This document shows positions 9,340 through 19,019 of a stretch of 54,221 bases of DNA, in pieces. Location of the stretch: the NCBI GenBank assembly GCA_024644745.1, contig JAHEHF010000011.1, forward strand, positions 1-54,221, in the 5' to 3' direction. Positions within the stretch are counted from its first letter, which is position 1. The number at the start of each line of letters is the position of its first letter. The stretch is from Flavobacteriaceae bacterium (GTDB taxonomy: Bacteria; Bacteroidota; Bacteroidia; Flavobacteriales; Flavobacteriaceae). The notes beneath the pieces were generated by a model that saw only the letters and a list, made by a program, of their open reading frames with translations, was not told the DNA's origin and did not search any database. The translations under genes and the position numbers were made by a program.

Positions 9340-10002
9340 TTAGGCGATATAGTTTCTTTCTCCGAATATGGCACTGCCCACCCGCACCATGTTGCTCCCG
9401 TTCTCAATGGCAATTTTATAATCACCGCTCATTCCCATTGAAAGAACAGACAATCTGAGGTCTTCACCTTTTAATTCATCATACAAGGATTTCAGGGAAG
9501 CAAATTCTCGGGATACATTTAGCATATCATTGCTAAAGCTCGCCATACCCATTAAACCCACCACCTGGACGTTTTTCAGATTATCAAGTATTTCCGAATG
9601 AAAGATGTCACGTATATTTTCAAAATCCATCCCAAATTTGGTTTCCTCAGTGGCTATTTTTGCCTGTAGCAGGCACCTGATGACCCTGTTGTGCTTTTTC
9701 CCCTGTTTGTCTATTTCCTGAAGGGTCTTGACACTGTCAACTCCATGAATCAGGGCCACAAAATGGGCCATGTATTTAATTTTGTTTCGCTGCACATGAC
9801 CGATCATGTGCCATTGGATGTCTTTTGGAAGCGCCTCATACTTGTTGACCATCTCTTGGACCTTATTTTCGCCAAAAAAACGCTGGCCCGCTTCGTAGGC
9901 TTCCTGAATATCGGCTACGGGCTTGGTTTTTGATACGGCGATCAGTGAAACGTTTTTCGGAATATTTTCGAGAAATGAATGGAGCTTTTCCTTGACAAAC
10001 AT
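9340..10002 (-). CDS. YggS-family pyridoxal phosphate homeostasis protein
   Basis: Cytosolic PLP-binding protein of the YggS/PROSC family, which buffers free pyridoxal phosphate and affects amino-acid metabolism. It is 220 residues, the normal length. The PLP-binding Lys is in the motif AVSKTKP (residue 25). The conserved FGENKVQE, WHMIGHVQRNK, GMDF and LSMGMSGDY...GS..VRVGSAIFG segments all follow in order. It lies 17 bases after the DUF1015 gene and is probably co-transcribed with it. Confidence 0.93.
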   Translation of the reverse strand: MFVKEKLHSFLENIPKNVSLIAVSKTKPVADIQEAYEAGQRFFGENKVQEMVNKYEALPKDIQWHMIGHVQRNKIKYMAHFVALIHGVDSVKTLQEIDKQGKKHNRVIRCLLQAKIATEETKFGMDFENIRDIFHSEILDNLKNVQVVGLMGMASFSNDMLNVSREFASLKSLYDELKGEDLRLSVLSMGMSGDYKIAIENGSNMVRVGSAIFGERNYIA

Positions 10003-10019
10003 GGTATGCTTTTTAAAAG

Positions 10020-11255
10020 TTATTTTAATTGATAAATGGTGAGTCCACTGCGCAGTTTGGGCTCAACATAGGTGCTTTTCGGAGGCATGGTCAAATTGTT
10101 GTCGGCTACCGATTTTAATTGATCCACTGAAACGGGATAGGATCCGAAACCAATTTTAAATTTCCCCGAGTCTACAAGGTTTTTTAATTGCATTTCATTC
10201 CCAATTTCCGGAACATATGAAATGTTCTTGTCCCGCGATGGGTCATGGATGCCTAAAATGGGTTCGAGTATGTATTTGAACATGATCTGTGAATCCAGAT
10301 CTTCAAGCACACTGGCGGTTGCATATTTTGATTTGCGAAGGTATAATTTGTAAAAATCACCATCCAGGTACATTGAAAAATGATGCTTTTTGGAAGGTTT
10401 ATAAAAGCGATCACCCATATTCTCGATTCTAAAAAACTCATCTAGGGCCATTAAAAATTCATTTTTTGTCAAACCATTGAGATCTTTGACAAAGCGATAG
10501 AAAGAGGTGATTTTTAAAGTTGATTGTGGTATGAAATAAGCCATAAAGTATTTGCTGAGTAAATGGGCCCGGCTTGATTTCTGAGAAGCCAGCTTTTTAT
10601 GCAAATAATTTGATGAGGCCGTTCTGTGATGTCCGTCAGCAATGTATAAAGTGGGAATTTTTTCAAAGGCACTTTTTATGCGTTCCACTTCTTCCTGATC
10701 ATTGATGATCCACAGCAGGTGGGTTCTCTCCTTGTTTGTCGTAAATTCGTATTCCGCCCTAATCTTTCTGTATTTTGTAATCAGTGAACTTAGGAATTCA
10801 TCATCTGGATAAGTAATGAGAACGGGTTCGGCATTAAAGCCGGTAACTTCAAGATAATTCCCAAATAATTCTTCACGTCTGCTCAGGGTTTTTTCATGCT
10901 TTTTGATCACATTATCCTCGTAGTCCTTTATCGAAGCAAGACCGATGATACCCCAGAAGGTAGTCCCTTGATAGGATTTTTGATGAAGGTAGTAGGAGGG
11001 CCGTTCATCTTTTCTGAAGATGCCGTTTTCCTTAAATTCACAATATCGGTTATGCACCATTTTAAATCTTTGTGAACCCCTGACGGTTTTCTGAAATTTG
11101 AATCCCGGTTTGAGGATGTGTAAAAAGGAATAGGGATTCATTCTTAAAATGTCATTCAACTCCTTTTTTGCGTATATATCATAGGACCTGGTGGTTACCA
11201 GTGCGACTTTATCTCGCGTTGGACGGATCGCTTTAAAGGGTTTTACTGAGGCCAT
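10020..11255 (-). CDS. DUF1015 family protein
   Basis: 411-residue protein of the DUF1015 family, starting with VKPFKAIRPTRDKVA, the usual opening of this family. It contains the conserved YIADGHHRTASS motif in the middle and ends with MPPKSTYVEPKLRSGL. The family is often found beside serine-biosynthesis genes in Bacteroidetes and Firmicutes; its biochemical function is not established. Here it is downstream of serC-serA on the same strand but separated from them by a strong terminator, so it probably has its own transcript with yggS. Confidence 0.88.
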   Translation of the reverse strand: MASVKPFKAIRPTRDKVALVTTRSYDIYAKKELNDILRMNPYSFLHILKPGFKFQKTVRGSQRFKMVHNRYCEFKENGIFRKDERPSYYLHQKSYQGTTFWGIIGLASIKDYEDNVIKKHEKTLSRREELFGNYLEVTGFNAEPVLITYPDDEFLSSLITKYRKIRAEYEFTTNKERTHLLWIINDQEEVERIKSAFEKIPTLYIADGHHRTASSNYLHKKLASQKSSRAHLLSKYFMAYFIPQSTLKITSFYRFVKDLNGLTKNEFLMALDEFFRIENMGDRFYKPSKKHHFSMYLDGDFYKLYLRKSKYATASVLEDLDSQIMFKYILEPILGIHDPSRDKNISYVPEIGNEMQLKNLVDSGKFKIGFGSYPVSVDQLKSVADNNLTMPPKSTYVEPKLRSGLTIYQLK

Positions 11256-11314
11256 AGCAACAATGTTAGCGTTTTGAATGCTACGGGTTCAAGATTCCCA
11301 CAGCGCAAAACAAA

Positions 11315-11350
11315 AATAGAGATTTATTACCGAAATAATAAATCTCTATT
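11315..11350 (-). terminator. Rho-independent terminator of serC-serA
   Basis: A perfect 15-base inverted repeat (11315-11329 with 11336-11350) encloses a 6-base loop. On the minus strand it is followed by TTTTTGTTTTG. It lies 20 bases past the serA stop and separates serC-serA from the DUF1015 gene. Confidence 0.85.
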
Positions 11351-11370
11351 AAGAATAAAAAAGAATTAAA

Positions 11371-12321
11371 TCAAGCCATGATCTCTATGATCTGAGAGGC
11401 CAGTTCTTCACCGATTCTGTCCTGAGCTTCTTGTGTGGCTGCACCAATATGAGGAGTGAGGGAAATATTCCTGTTCATCAATAAATTGATGGCCGGGCTC
11501 GGTTCATTTTCGAACACATCAAGAGCAGCGTTTGATATTTTACCCTCTTCAATCGCTTTGATGAGGGCTTTTTCGTCTATGACACCTCCCCGGGCAGCAT
11601 TTACGATACCGGCACCTGTTTTCATCATATCGAATTCTTTTGTGCCTATCACATAGGTTTCTTGAGCAGGTACATGAAGTGATATAAAATCAGCCTGTTC
11701 CAATACGGCTTCCTTAGATATGGTTTCTATATTAAAATCTACCTTTTGTCCATCAAAGAATTCAAGGCTTATGGTCGCATTTTCAATGAATGGATCAAAA
11801 GCCACAACCTTCATTCCGACACCAAGGGCAATTTTTGCCGTTGCTTGACCAATTCTTCCAAATCCGAGAATGCCCAAGGTTTTTCCTTTTAATTCGACAC
11901 CTTTGGCATAAGCTTTCTTCAATTCCTTGAATTTAGAATCTCCCTCCAGCGGCATGTTCTGATTTGAATCATGTAAAAACCGTACCATTCCAAACAAATG
12001 GGCAAAAACAAGTTCTGCCACTGAGTGAGAAGATGCAGCCGGGGTATTGATTACTTTGATGCCCTTGCTTCTGGCATATTCGACGTCAATATTGTCCATG
12101 CCAACACCTCCGCGTCCAATTATTTTAATTGATTTGCAGGCATCTATAAGGTCTTTTCTTACTTTGGTAGCACTCCTCACCAAAAGAACGTCCACTTCAT
12201 TCTCGTTGATGAAATCGACTAGTTGCTCTTGCGCCACCGTTTTTAAAATTACTTCAAATCCAGCTTTGTTCAGAGCCATTATGCCTGTTGTTGCCAAACC
12301 GTCATTCGCTAATACTTTCAT
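11371..12321 (-). CDS. serA: D-2-hydroxyacid dehydrogenase, probable D-3-phosphoglycerate dehydrogenase
   Basis: NAD-dependent oxidoreductase that probably makes 3-phosphohydroxypyruvate, the first step of serine synthesis. The 316 residues contain a GILGFGRIGQATAK nucleotide-binding loop and the catalytic Arg (NAARGGVID), Glu (DVFENEP) and His (LTPHIGAATQEA). The regulatory ACT or ASB domains of longer SerA enzymes are absent, as in the short Bacteroidetes form, so feedback by serine through an ACT domain is not expected. It sits 34 bases after serC on the same strand, which supports the assignment to serine synthesis. Confidence 0.88.
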   Translation of the reverse strand: MKVLANDGLATTGIMALNKAGFEVILKTVAQEQLVDFINENEVDVLLVRSATKVRKDLIDACKSIKIIGRGGVGMDNIDVEYARSKGIKVINTPAASSHSVAELVFAHLFGMVRFLHDSNQNMPLEGDSKFKELKKAYAKGVELKGKTLGILGFGRIGQATAKIALGVGMKVVAFDPFIENATISLEFFDGQKVDFNIETISKEAVLEQADFISLHVPAQETYVIGTKEFDMMKTGAGIVNAARGGVIDEKALIKAIEEGKISNAALDVFENEPSPAINLLMNRNISLTPHIGAATQEAQDRIGEELASQIIEIMA

Positions 12322-12355
12322 TATATGTTATTTATATTTATTGTAATTCTATTTT

Positions 12356-13417
12356 TTAAACTGCTCTCATTGCATCTACCAGTACCTGTACACTTTCAAG
12401 TGGCATGGCATTATAGATACTTGCCCGATAGCCTCCTACAGAGCGATGTCCGTTGATTCCGCTAATACCGGCAGCTTTCCATAGTTGGTCAAACCTATCT
12501 TTTTTCGTCTCATCGGTTAAAACAAAGGTAACATTCATGTTCGACCGGTCTTCCTTTTTTGCTACCCCTCTAAAAAGTGGATTATTGTCAATCTCACTGT
12601 AAAGCAGATTTGCTTTTTCTACATTTCTCTTTTCAATAATTTCAATACCTCCCATATTTTTCAACCATTCCAGGGTGAGCATCGATACATAAACGGGGAA
12701 AACAGGAGGTGTATTAAACATGCTGTCCTTGTCAATATGGATCTGATAATCCAGCATAGATGGTATTTTACGTCCGGTTTTACCAAGAATGGCGTCTTTG
12801 ACCACTACAAGTGTCGTGCCGGCCGGCCCCATATTTTTCTGAGCACCTGCATAAATCAAATCGAATTGGCTGAAATCCAGCTTTCTGGAAAATATATCAG
12901 AGCTCATGTCACAAACGAGCAGCTGGTCTTTCGTTTGAGGAAATTCCTTCATTTGGGTACCAAAAATAGTGTTGTTACTGGTGCAATGCACATAAGCAAC
13001 ATCATCAGGAACCTTGTAACCCTTAGGGATATAATTGAAATTTGAATCCTTGGAAGAGGCTATTTCAACTACCTCCCCGAATAGTTTTGCTTCCTTGATG
13101 GCCTTTGAGCTCCAGGTCCCTGTATTCAGGTAAGAAGATTTTCCTCCTTCGGGCAACAGATTGTACGGCACCATGAGAAACTCCAGACTGGCTCCTCCCT
13201 GAAGGAATAAGGCTGAATAGCCTTTGTCTTTCAGATCCAATAATTCAAGTACCAGATCTCTGGCTTTATCCATGACCGCGACAAAATCAGGGCTTCTATG
13301 GGAGATCTCAACCAATGAGAGATCAAGTCCGTTAAAGTTGATCACTGCTTCAGATGCTTTTTGCAAAACTTCCTTGGGAAGGATGCAGGGACCTGCACTA
13401 AAATTATGTTTTTTCAT
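12356..13417 (-). CDS. serC: Phosphoserine aminotransferase
   Basis: PLP enzyme that converts 3-phosphohydroxypyruvate and glutamate to phosphoserine; it also serves pyridoxine synthesis in some bacteria. The 353-residue protein starts with KKHNFSAGPCILP, typical of SerC. It carries SLVEISHRSPDF, FLQGGASLEF for phosphate binding, and the PLP Lys in YAGAQKNMGPAG. It ends with the GHRSVGGYRASIYNAMP motif that binds substrate phosphate. It is the first gene of the serC-serA unit. Confidence 0.95.
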   Translation of the reverse strand: MKKHNFSAGPCILPKEVLQKASEAVINFNGLDLSLVEISHRSPDFVAVMDKARDLVLELLDLKDKGYSALFLQGGASLEFLMVPYNLLPEGGKSSYLNTGTWSSKAIKEAKLFGEVVEIASSKDSNFNYIPKGYKVPDDVAYVHCTSNNTIFGTQMKEFPQTKDQLLVCDMSSDIFSRKLDFSQFDLIYAGAQKNMGPAGTTLVVVKDAILGKTGRKIPSMLDYQIHIDKDSMFNTPPVFPVYVSMLTLEWLKNMGGIEIIEKRNVEKANLLYSEIDNNPLFRGVAKKEDRSNMNVTFVLTDETKKDRFDQLWKAAGISGINGHRSVGGYRASIYNAMPLESVQVLVDAMRAV

Positions 13418-13618
13418 TGAAAGGTAATTTATATGATACGCTTATATTTATCTTGCAAAATTGATAAAATTCTTTGTAAATCCGGGTATAAAATTCTTAA
13501 AAATTAGAACCCTTTATTGCGTAAAATATAAATATTGATTTGAGAAATCTGCTCCTGATCAGTATGGTTGCTAAATGATACTGAAATCAAAATATACGGA
13601 CCTTCTGTTCAATGGGCC

Positions 13619-15166
13619 CTATTTGGGCTCAAATGTGGTGCAGGGAATGATCATCTCTTCCAAAGAAACGCCTCCGTGCTGGTAGGTATTTTTGTAATAT
13701 TTGACGTAATGGTTATAGTTGTTAGGATAGGCAAAGAAATAATCTTCCTTGGCAAAAATGAAGGAACTGCTGATGTTCAGTGCAGGAAGAAAGATCTCCT
13801 TGGGATCTTTGACTTCGAACACTTCTTTTTCATTGTAACTCAGGCTCTTTCCCGTTTTATATCTCAAATTGGAACTAATGTTCTTATCACCAACAACTTT
13901 TGACGGTTTTGAGGTATTAATGGTTCCGTGGTCTGTGGTGATGATCAGTTTGAGCCCCATCTTCTGAGCATTTTGAATGATCTCGAGTAGGGGGGAATTC
14001 TTAAACCAGCTCACAGTCAATGATCTGTAGGCTTTGTCGTCGCTGGCCAATTCTTTGATCATTTCCATTTCTGTTCTTGAATGTGAAAGCATGTCTACAA
14101 AATTGTAAACAATTACTGTGAGGTCATTGCTCTTGATTTTTGCCAGATTCGATGCAAGGTCCCGACCCTGGCTCAAAGAAGTGATCTTGAAATATTCATG
14201 TGTAAGATTCAGATTCAGTCGTTTTATCTGTTCTGTCAAAAATTCATTTTCAAACAGGTTTTTACCCCCTTCATCGGTGTCGTTTTTCCAATATTGAGGG
14301 TATTTTTTTTCCATGTCAAGTGGCATCAATCCAGAAAAAATTGCATTACGTGCATACTGGGTTGCGGTGGGCAGAATGCTGAAAAAGGTCTTTTCCTGCA
14401 CAGATTTGTAATATTCATTGATGACAGGTTCCAATACCCTCATCTGGTCATATCTAAGGTTATCAATCACCACCAATAAAGTGCCCGGGTCTTTCTGTAT
14501 CTGCGGCACAATGATATCTTTGAACAGGGTGTGTGACAGGACGGGGGCATCAGATCCGTGAAACCAGTCTCTGTAGTTGTTCTTGATAAATTTAAAGAAC
14601 TGTGAATTTGCCTCTTCCTTTTGACTTTCCAGGATGCCGGTCATTCCTATATCAGATATTGATTCCAGTTGAATTTCCCAGTGAACCAGCTTTTTGTAAA
14701 GCTCTATCCAGTCTTTATAGGTATTCACCATGGCCAGGTCAAGTGAAATTTTTCTGAATTCCTGCTGGTAATTGGAAGTGGTTTTTTCCGAAACAAGTCG
14801 TGATAGATCAAGGTTCTTTTTTAAGCTCAGCAAGATTTGGTTCGGATTGACAGGTTTGATCAAATAATCTGCAATTTTAGATCCGATAGCCTCTTCCATG
14901 ATATACTCTTCCTCACTTTTGGTAATCATGATGACAGGGAGGTTGGGCAATTTTTCCTTGATCTGCGACAATGTCTCAAGACCGGACAGCCCTGGCATAT
15001 TCTCATCAAGAAAAACGATGTCGAATTGTTCTTCACTAATACTTTCTACTGCGTCGGCTCCATTGGTACAGGGTACCACCTCATAATTCTTTTTTTCCAA
15101 AAATAGCATATGTGGTTTAAGAAGTTGGATCTCATCGTCAACCCAAAGTATTTTTCCTGAACTCAT
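13619..15166 (-). CDS. porX: PorX-type response regulator with PglZ/alkaline-phosphatase-like domain
   Basis: Two-domain regulator linked in Bacteroidetes to the type IX secretion system, where PorX works with the PorY kinase and a sigma factor. Residues 1-120 are a CheY-like receiver with acidic residues D10-D11, phospho-acceptor D54 in FLDENMPG, and LIKP with the conserved Lys. The remaining ~390 residues form a PglZ/alkaline phosphatase superfamily domain with VVIDNLRYDQM and the metal-binding TTDHGTINT motif. No DNA-binding domain is present. Length (515) fits known PorX proteins. It is divergent from the HD-domain gene and no T9SS structural gene is in the window. Confidence 0.9.
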   Translation of the reverse strand: MSSGKILWVDDEIQLLKPHMLFLEKKNYEVVPCTNGADAVESISEEQFDIVFLDENMPGLSGLETLSQIKEKLPNLPVIMITKSEEEYIMEEAIGSKIADYLIKPVNPNQILLSLKKNLDLSRLVSEKTTSNYQQEFRKISLDLAMVNTYKDWIELYKKLVHWEIQLESISDIGMTGILESQKEEANSQFFKFIKNNYRDWFHGSDAPVLSHTLFKDIIVPQIQKDPGTLLVVIDNLRYDQMRVLEPVINEYYKSVQEKTFFSILPTATQYARNAIFSGLMPLDMEKKYPQYWKNDTDEGGKNLFENEFLTEQIKRLNLNLTHEYFKITSLSQGRDLASNLAKIKSNDLTVIVYNFVDMLSHSRTEMEMIKELASDDKAYRSLTVSWFKNSPLLEIIQNAQKMGLKLIITTDHGTINTSKPSKVVGDKNISSNLRYKTGKSLSYNEKEVFEVKDPKEIFLPALNISSSFIFAKEDYFFAYPNNYNHYVKYYKNTYQHGGVSLEEMIIPCTTFEPK

Positions 15167-15204
15167 TCTAAATCTATTATCTGTGATTAATTAAATTAAA
15201 CCTT

Positions 15205-15212
15205 TATTTTTG
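15205..15212 (+). promoter_or_regulatory. Candidate -7 element for the HD-domain gene and lpx run
   Basis: TATTTTTG matches TAnnTTTG and lies 67 bases before the TTG start of the HD-domain gene in the porX divergent spacer. Confidence 0.35.
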
Positions 15213-15278
15213 TTTATCATAGCAGCTTGCAAGGAACGCAATTAATTTTGAAAATTACAAAAAAACAACGTTAATATT

Positions 15279-16499
15279 TTGAAAAAATTAAAAATTTTTA
15301 ATGACCCGATTTACGGTTTTATTACGGTTAGAAATCCGTTGATTTACAAAATTATTGAACACCCTTATTTTCAAAGATTAAGAAGAATTTCACAGATGGG
15401 ATTGTCATATTTGGTCTATCCGGGAGCCCATCACACCCGATTCCATCATGTATTGGGTTGCACTTTTCTCATGAAGCAGGCCATAGAGACTTTAAGGCTC
15501 AAAGACATCGACATAAGCGCTGAGGAAGAAGAAGCGCTGACCATTGCGATTTTATTGCACGATATAGGTCACGGGCCCTTTTCCCATGCCCTGGAGCATA
15601 CCTTGATATCAGGGCTTGGGCATGAAGACATCTCCTTACAGTTTATGGAAATTCTCAATGAGGAATTTGAAGGGGCACTATCATTGGCGATTGAGATTTT
15701 CAAAGGTGAATATCACAGAAAGTTTATGGTTCAGCTAATTTCAGGGCAGTTAGACATGGACAGGCTGGATTATTTAAAAAGGGACAGTTTTTACAGCGGC
15801 GTTGCAGAGGGCAATATCAATGTTGAAAGGCTTATTACAATGCTGAATGTCAAGGATGACAAATTGGTGGTAGAGTACAAGGGGATCTATTCAGTTGAAA
15901 AATTCATCATGGCGAGGAGGTTTATGTATTGGCAGGTTTATCTGCACAAAACAGGTATTGTTGCCGAAAATGTGCTTGTCAAGATTTTGAAAAGAGCCAA
16001 AACCCTGATCAAAGAAGGTGTGGATGTGCCTTGTGGGGATACGCTTATGGCTTTTTTAAAAGATGGCCCGGATCAAAAAACCTTTGACCGGCAGGCCCTG
16101 GAGACTTTTGCCATGCTCGACGATTTCGATGTTATGTCTGCAGTAAAATCCTGGCTCATGCACGAAGATTTTATCCTTTCTTATTTATGCAATTCCATAG
16201 TGAATCGTAAATTGCCTAAAATTGAAATGAGAAATGAGATATTTGAAAAGGATTATATTGCTAAGATCAGGCAGAAAGTAAAATCAAAAATGCAGGTGGC
16301 AGAGGCTGATCTGGAATATCTGGTTTATGAAGGAGAGGTGCAAAACAAGGCTTATAATATTGATAAAGAAGGTATTAGCATCATGTATAAGAACAAGGAA
16401 CTCAATGATATCATGTATGCCTCAGACAGTACCAGCATCGAAGCCTTGTCTAAGACGGTGAGCAAGTATTTTGTGTGCTATCCAAAGAAGTTATTATAA
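15279..16499 (+). CDS. HD-domain phosphohydrolase (dNTPase/SAMHD1-like)
   Basis: Metal-dependent phosphohydrolase of 406 residues. It opens with IFNDPIYGFI and FQRLRRISQMG, as in the YdhJ/SAMHD1-like branch. The HD residues are visible as HTRFHHVLG (first His), LLHDIGHGPFSHALEH (HD pair plus helper histidines) and DMDRLDYLKRD (last Asp). Relatives hydrolyse deoxynucleoside triphosphates; the substrate here is not shown. The start is TTG: no upstream in-frame ATG exists and the family's N-terminus aligns at this codon. It precedes lpxD by 66 bases. Confidence 0.85.
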   Translation: MKKLKIFNDPIYGFITVRNPLIYKIIEHPYFQRLRRISQMGLSYLVYPGAHHTRFHHVLGCTFLMKQAIETLRLKDIDISAEEEEALTIAILLHDIGHGPFSHALEHTLISGLGHEDISLQFMEILNEEFEGALSLAIEIFKGEYHRKFMVQLISGQLDMDRLDYLKRDSFYSGVAEGNINVERLITMLNVKDDKLVVEYKGIYSVEKFIMARRFMYWQVYLHKTGIVAENVLVKILKRAKTLIKEGVDVPCGDTLMAFLKDGPDQKTFDRQALETFAMLDDFDVMSAVKSWLMHEDFILSYLCNSIVNRKLPKIEMRNEIFEKDYIAKIRQKVKSKMQVAEADLEYLVYEGEVQNKAYNIDKEGISIMYKNKELNDIMYASDSTSIEALSKTVSKYFVCYPKKLL

Positions 16500-16523
16500 T
16501 TCATACGGATTGCTAATTTTTAG

Positions 16524-16531
16524 TATTTTTG
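16524..16531 (+). promoter_or_regulatory. Candidate -7 element for lpxD
   Basis: TATTTTTG, a match to TAnnTTTG, lies 34 bases before the TTG start of lpxD. A TTG at the standard -33 spacing is not evident. Confidence 0.4.
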
Positions 16532-16565
16532 CAATCATCAATAACAATGGATTAAAAAGAAACGA

Positions 16566-17600
16566 TTGAAATTTACAGCCAAACAAATCTCAGAGATCTT
16601 ACAGGGAGAAATTCATGGAAATCCTGATGAAGAAGTATCGAAGCTTTCGAAAATTGAGGAAGGGGAGAAAGGATCATTAACATTTTTATCCAACCCAAAG
16701 TACAATTCATGGTTGTATTCTACTGAAGCATCCGTAGTTATTGTCAGCGATAATTTTGTTCTAGAAAAAGAGGTAAGCTCTACTTTGATCAAGGTAGAGG
16801 ACCCGTACATGGCCTTCACAAAACTATTGGAGTATTACAATAAAATTCAATTGCATAAATCAGGTATAGAATCGCCGAATTATGTGCATGACAGCGTTGT
16901 ATACGGTGAGGAGATCTATTTGGGTGCCTTCAGCTATTTGAGCAAAAATGTAAAAATAGGGAAGAATGTTAAAATATATCCCAATGTGTTTATTGGCGAA
17001 AACGTCAAAATTGGTGACGATACAATCATTTTTTCAGGGGCCAAAATTTATTCAGAGACACATATAGGTAACAGCTGTACCTTGCATTCAGGCAGCATCA
17101 TTGGAAGTGACGGCTTTGGCTTTGCACCAGACAAGAACGGGGGTTACAGTAAAATCCCTCAAACCGGTAACGTGATTATTGAAGACAATGTTGACATTGG
17201 TTCCGGAACAACCATTGACAGGGCTACCCTGGGATCCACTATCATCAGATATGGTGTGAAACTTGACAACCAGGTTCATGTGGCACATAATGTAGAAATA
17301 GGTCAAAATACGGTAATTGCGGCTCAAACAGGAATTGCTGGCTCAACCAAGATCGGCAATGATTGTAAAATTGGAGGTCAGGTGGGTATCGTTGGCCATA
17401 TCACCATAGGGAACAATGTCAGGATTCAGGCACAGTCTGGTATTGGTAAATCCATTGGAGACAATGAGATTGTACAGGGAAGTCCGGCTATGCCCTATAA
17501 TGATTTTAATAAGTCCTACGTGCATTTTAGGAACCTGCCGAAATTGTGCTCGAGACTGGATGAATTAGAAAGACAAAAAGAGATTAAAAATTTGAAATAA
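16566..17600 (+). CDS. lpxD: UDP-3-O-(3-hydroxyacyl)glucosamine N-acyltransferase
   Basis: Third step of lipid A synthesis: N-acylation of UDP-3-O-acyl-glucosamine from acyl-ACP. The 344 residues contain an N-terminal uridine-binding domain (residues 1-100, with GSLTFLSNPKY) and then a left-handed beta helix of hexapeptide repeats. The catalytic His is in DNQVHVAHNVEIG near residue 240. The start is TTG, supported by the family N-terminus KFTAKQISEIL and the AAGAAA ribosome-binding stretch. Its TAA overlaps the lpxC/fabZ ATG by one base, so the two are translationally coupled. Confidence 0.95.
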   Translation: MKFTAKQISEILQGEIHGNPDEEVSKLSKIEEGEKGSLTFLSNPKYNSWLYSTEASVVIVSDNFVLEKEVSSTLIKVEDPYMAFTKLLEYYNKIQLHKSGIESPNYVHDSVVYGEEIYLGAFSYLSKNVKIGKNVKIYPNVFIGENVKIGDDTIIFSGAKIYSETHIGNSCTLHSGSIIGSDGFGFAPDKNGGYSKIPQTGNVIIEDNVDIGSGTTIDRATLGSTIIRYGVKLDNQVHVAHNVEIGQNTVIAAQTGIAGSTKIGNDCKIGGQVGIVGHITIGNNVRIQAQSGIGKSIGDNEIVQGSPAMPYNDFNKSYVHFRNLPKLCSRLDELERQKEIKNLK

Positions 17601-18997
17601 TGACTGTTAATCAAAAAACAATAAGCAAAGAGGTTTCTCTACAAGGTATTGGTTTGCATACCGGTAACAAGGTTTCTTTGAAATTTAAACCAGCTCCTGT
17701 GAATACAGGATTTACTTTTGTAAGAACCGATTTGGAAGGCCAGCCTGCGATTGAGGCTTTGGCGTGCTATGTTACAGATACGCAGCGAGGTACCAATATA
17801 GAAAAGAACGGGGTGGTCATCAACACTTCGGAACATGTGTTGGCTGCTATTATTGGGATGGATATCGACAATATCATTATTGAAATTGACGCTCCCGAAC
17901 CTCCAATTATGGACGGATCATCAAAGTATTTTATTGAAGTTCTCGAGGAAGCAGGTATCGAAGAACAAGATGCCGAGCGAGAGGTTTACGAGGTCAAGGA
18001 CATTATTTCTTATAAAGACGAAGATACCGGCAGTGAGATCATGATCATGCCATCTGACAAGTATGAAATTACAACCATGGTTGATTTTGGTACAAAAATA
18101 TTAGGTACCCAAAATGCAACGCTGGAGCGGATGAGCGATTTTAAAAAGGAAATAGCCGATGCGCGAACCTTCAGCTTTCTTCATGAAATTGAAATGCTGC
18201 TTGACAACAACCTGATCAAGGGAGGCGACCTGAACAATGCGATTGTTTACGTTGACAAACCTCTTTCTGACGAAACCATGAAAAAGCTGAGCAAAGCTTT
18301 TAAAAAGGATTCTATAACCGTTAAACCCAATGGCATTCTTGACAATTTGAATCTCCACTGGGCAAATGAAGCGGCACGGCATAAATTACTGGATGTCATT
18401 GGTGATCTTGCCCTGATTGGGACAAAGATCAAGGGCAAGGTGATAGCCACAAAGCCCGGGCATAAAATCAACACGCATTTTGCTAGAAAAATGATGAAAC
18501 TGATCAAAATTGAGAAGCGTAACAAGGTGCCTCAATATGATCTGAATCAACCTCCCTTGATGGATATTCATCAAATCATGAAACTTTTGCCGCACAGACC
18601 TCCATTTTTGCTGATCGACAGGATCATTGAACTTTCTGATCATCATGTTGTGGGTATGAAAAATGTAACCATGAACGAGTCTTTCTTTATCGGTCATTTC
18701 CCGGGAGCGCCTGTAATGCCAGGTGTGCTACAAGTAGAGGCCATGGCCCAGTGTGGTGGAATTTTAGTGCTTAGCACGGTTCCGGACCCTGAAAACTACC
18801 TGACCTATTTTATGAAGATGAATAATGTCAAGTTCAAGCAAAAAGTACTGCCCGGAGATACACTGATCTTCAAGGCAGAATTGATGGCACCGATCAGAAG
18901 AGGAATCTGTCATATGCAGTCTTATGGATATGCCAACAATAAATTGGTCGTTGAAGCAGAGCTGATGGCACAGATTGTAAGAAATCCAGAGAAATAA
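17600..18997 (+). CDS. lpxC/fabZ: Bifunctional UDP-3-O-acyl-GlcNAc deacetylase / 3-hydroxyacyl-ACP dehydratase
   Basis: Fusion of LpxC, the zinc deacetylase that commits substrate to lipid A, with FabZ, the dehydratase of fatty-acid elongation. LpxC occupies about residues 1-305 with zinc and catalytic motifs TSEHVLAAI, ARHKLLDVIGD and KPGHKINTH. FabZ occupies about residues 318-465 with PHRPPFLLIDR and the catalytic GHFPGAPVMPG (His near residue 365) plus QVEAMAQ (Glu). This fusion is typical of Bacteroidetes and balances the shared 3-hydroxyacyl-ACP pool between lipid A and phospholipid. The operon continues into lpxA 22 bases later. Confidence 0.97.
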   Translation: MTVNQKTISKEVSLQGIGLHTGNKVSLKFKPAPVNTGFTFVRTDLEGQPAIEALACYVTDTQRGTNIEKNGVVINTSEHVLAAIIGMDIDNIIIEIDAPEPPIMDGSSKYFIEVLEEAGIEEQDAEREVYEVKDIISYKDEDTGSEIMIMPSDKYEITTMVDFGTKILGTQNATLERMSDFKKEIADARTFSFLHEIEMLLDNNLIKGGDLNNAIVYVDKPLSDETMKKLSKAFKKDSITVKPNGILDNLNLHWANEAARHKLLDVIGDLALIGTKIKGKVIATKPGHKINTHFARKMMKLIKIEKRNKVPQYDLNQPPLMDIHQIMKLLPHRPPFLLIDRIIELSDHHVVGMKNVTMNESFFIGHFPGAPVMPGVLQVEAMAQCGGILVLSTVPDPENYLTYFMKMNNVKFKQKVLPGDTLIFKAELMAPIRRGICHMQSYGYANNKLVVEAELMAQIVRNPEK

Positions 18998-19019
18998 TAA
19001 ATACCCTAATAATAATTTT

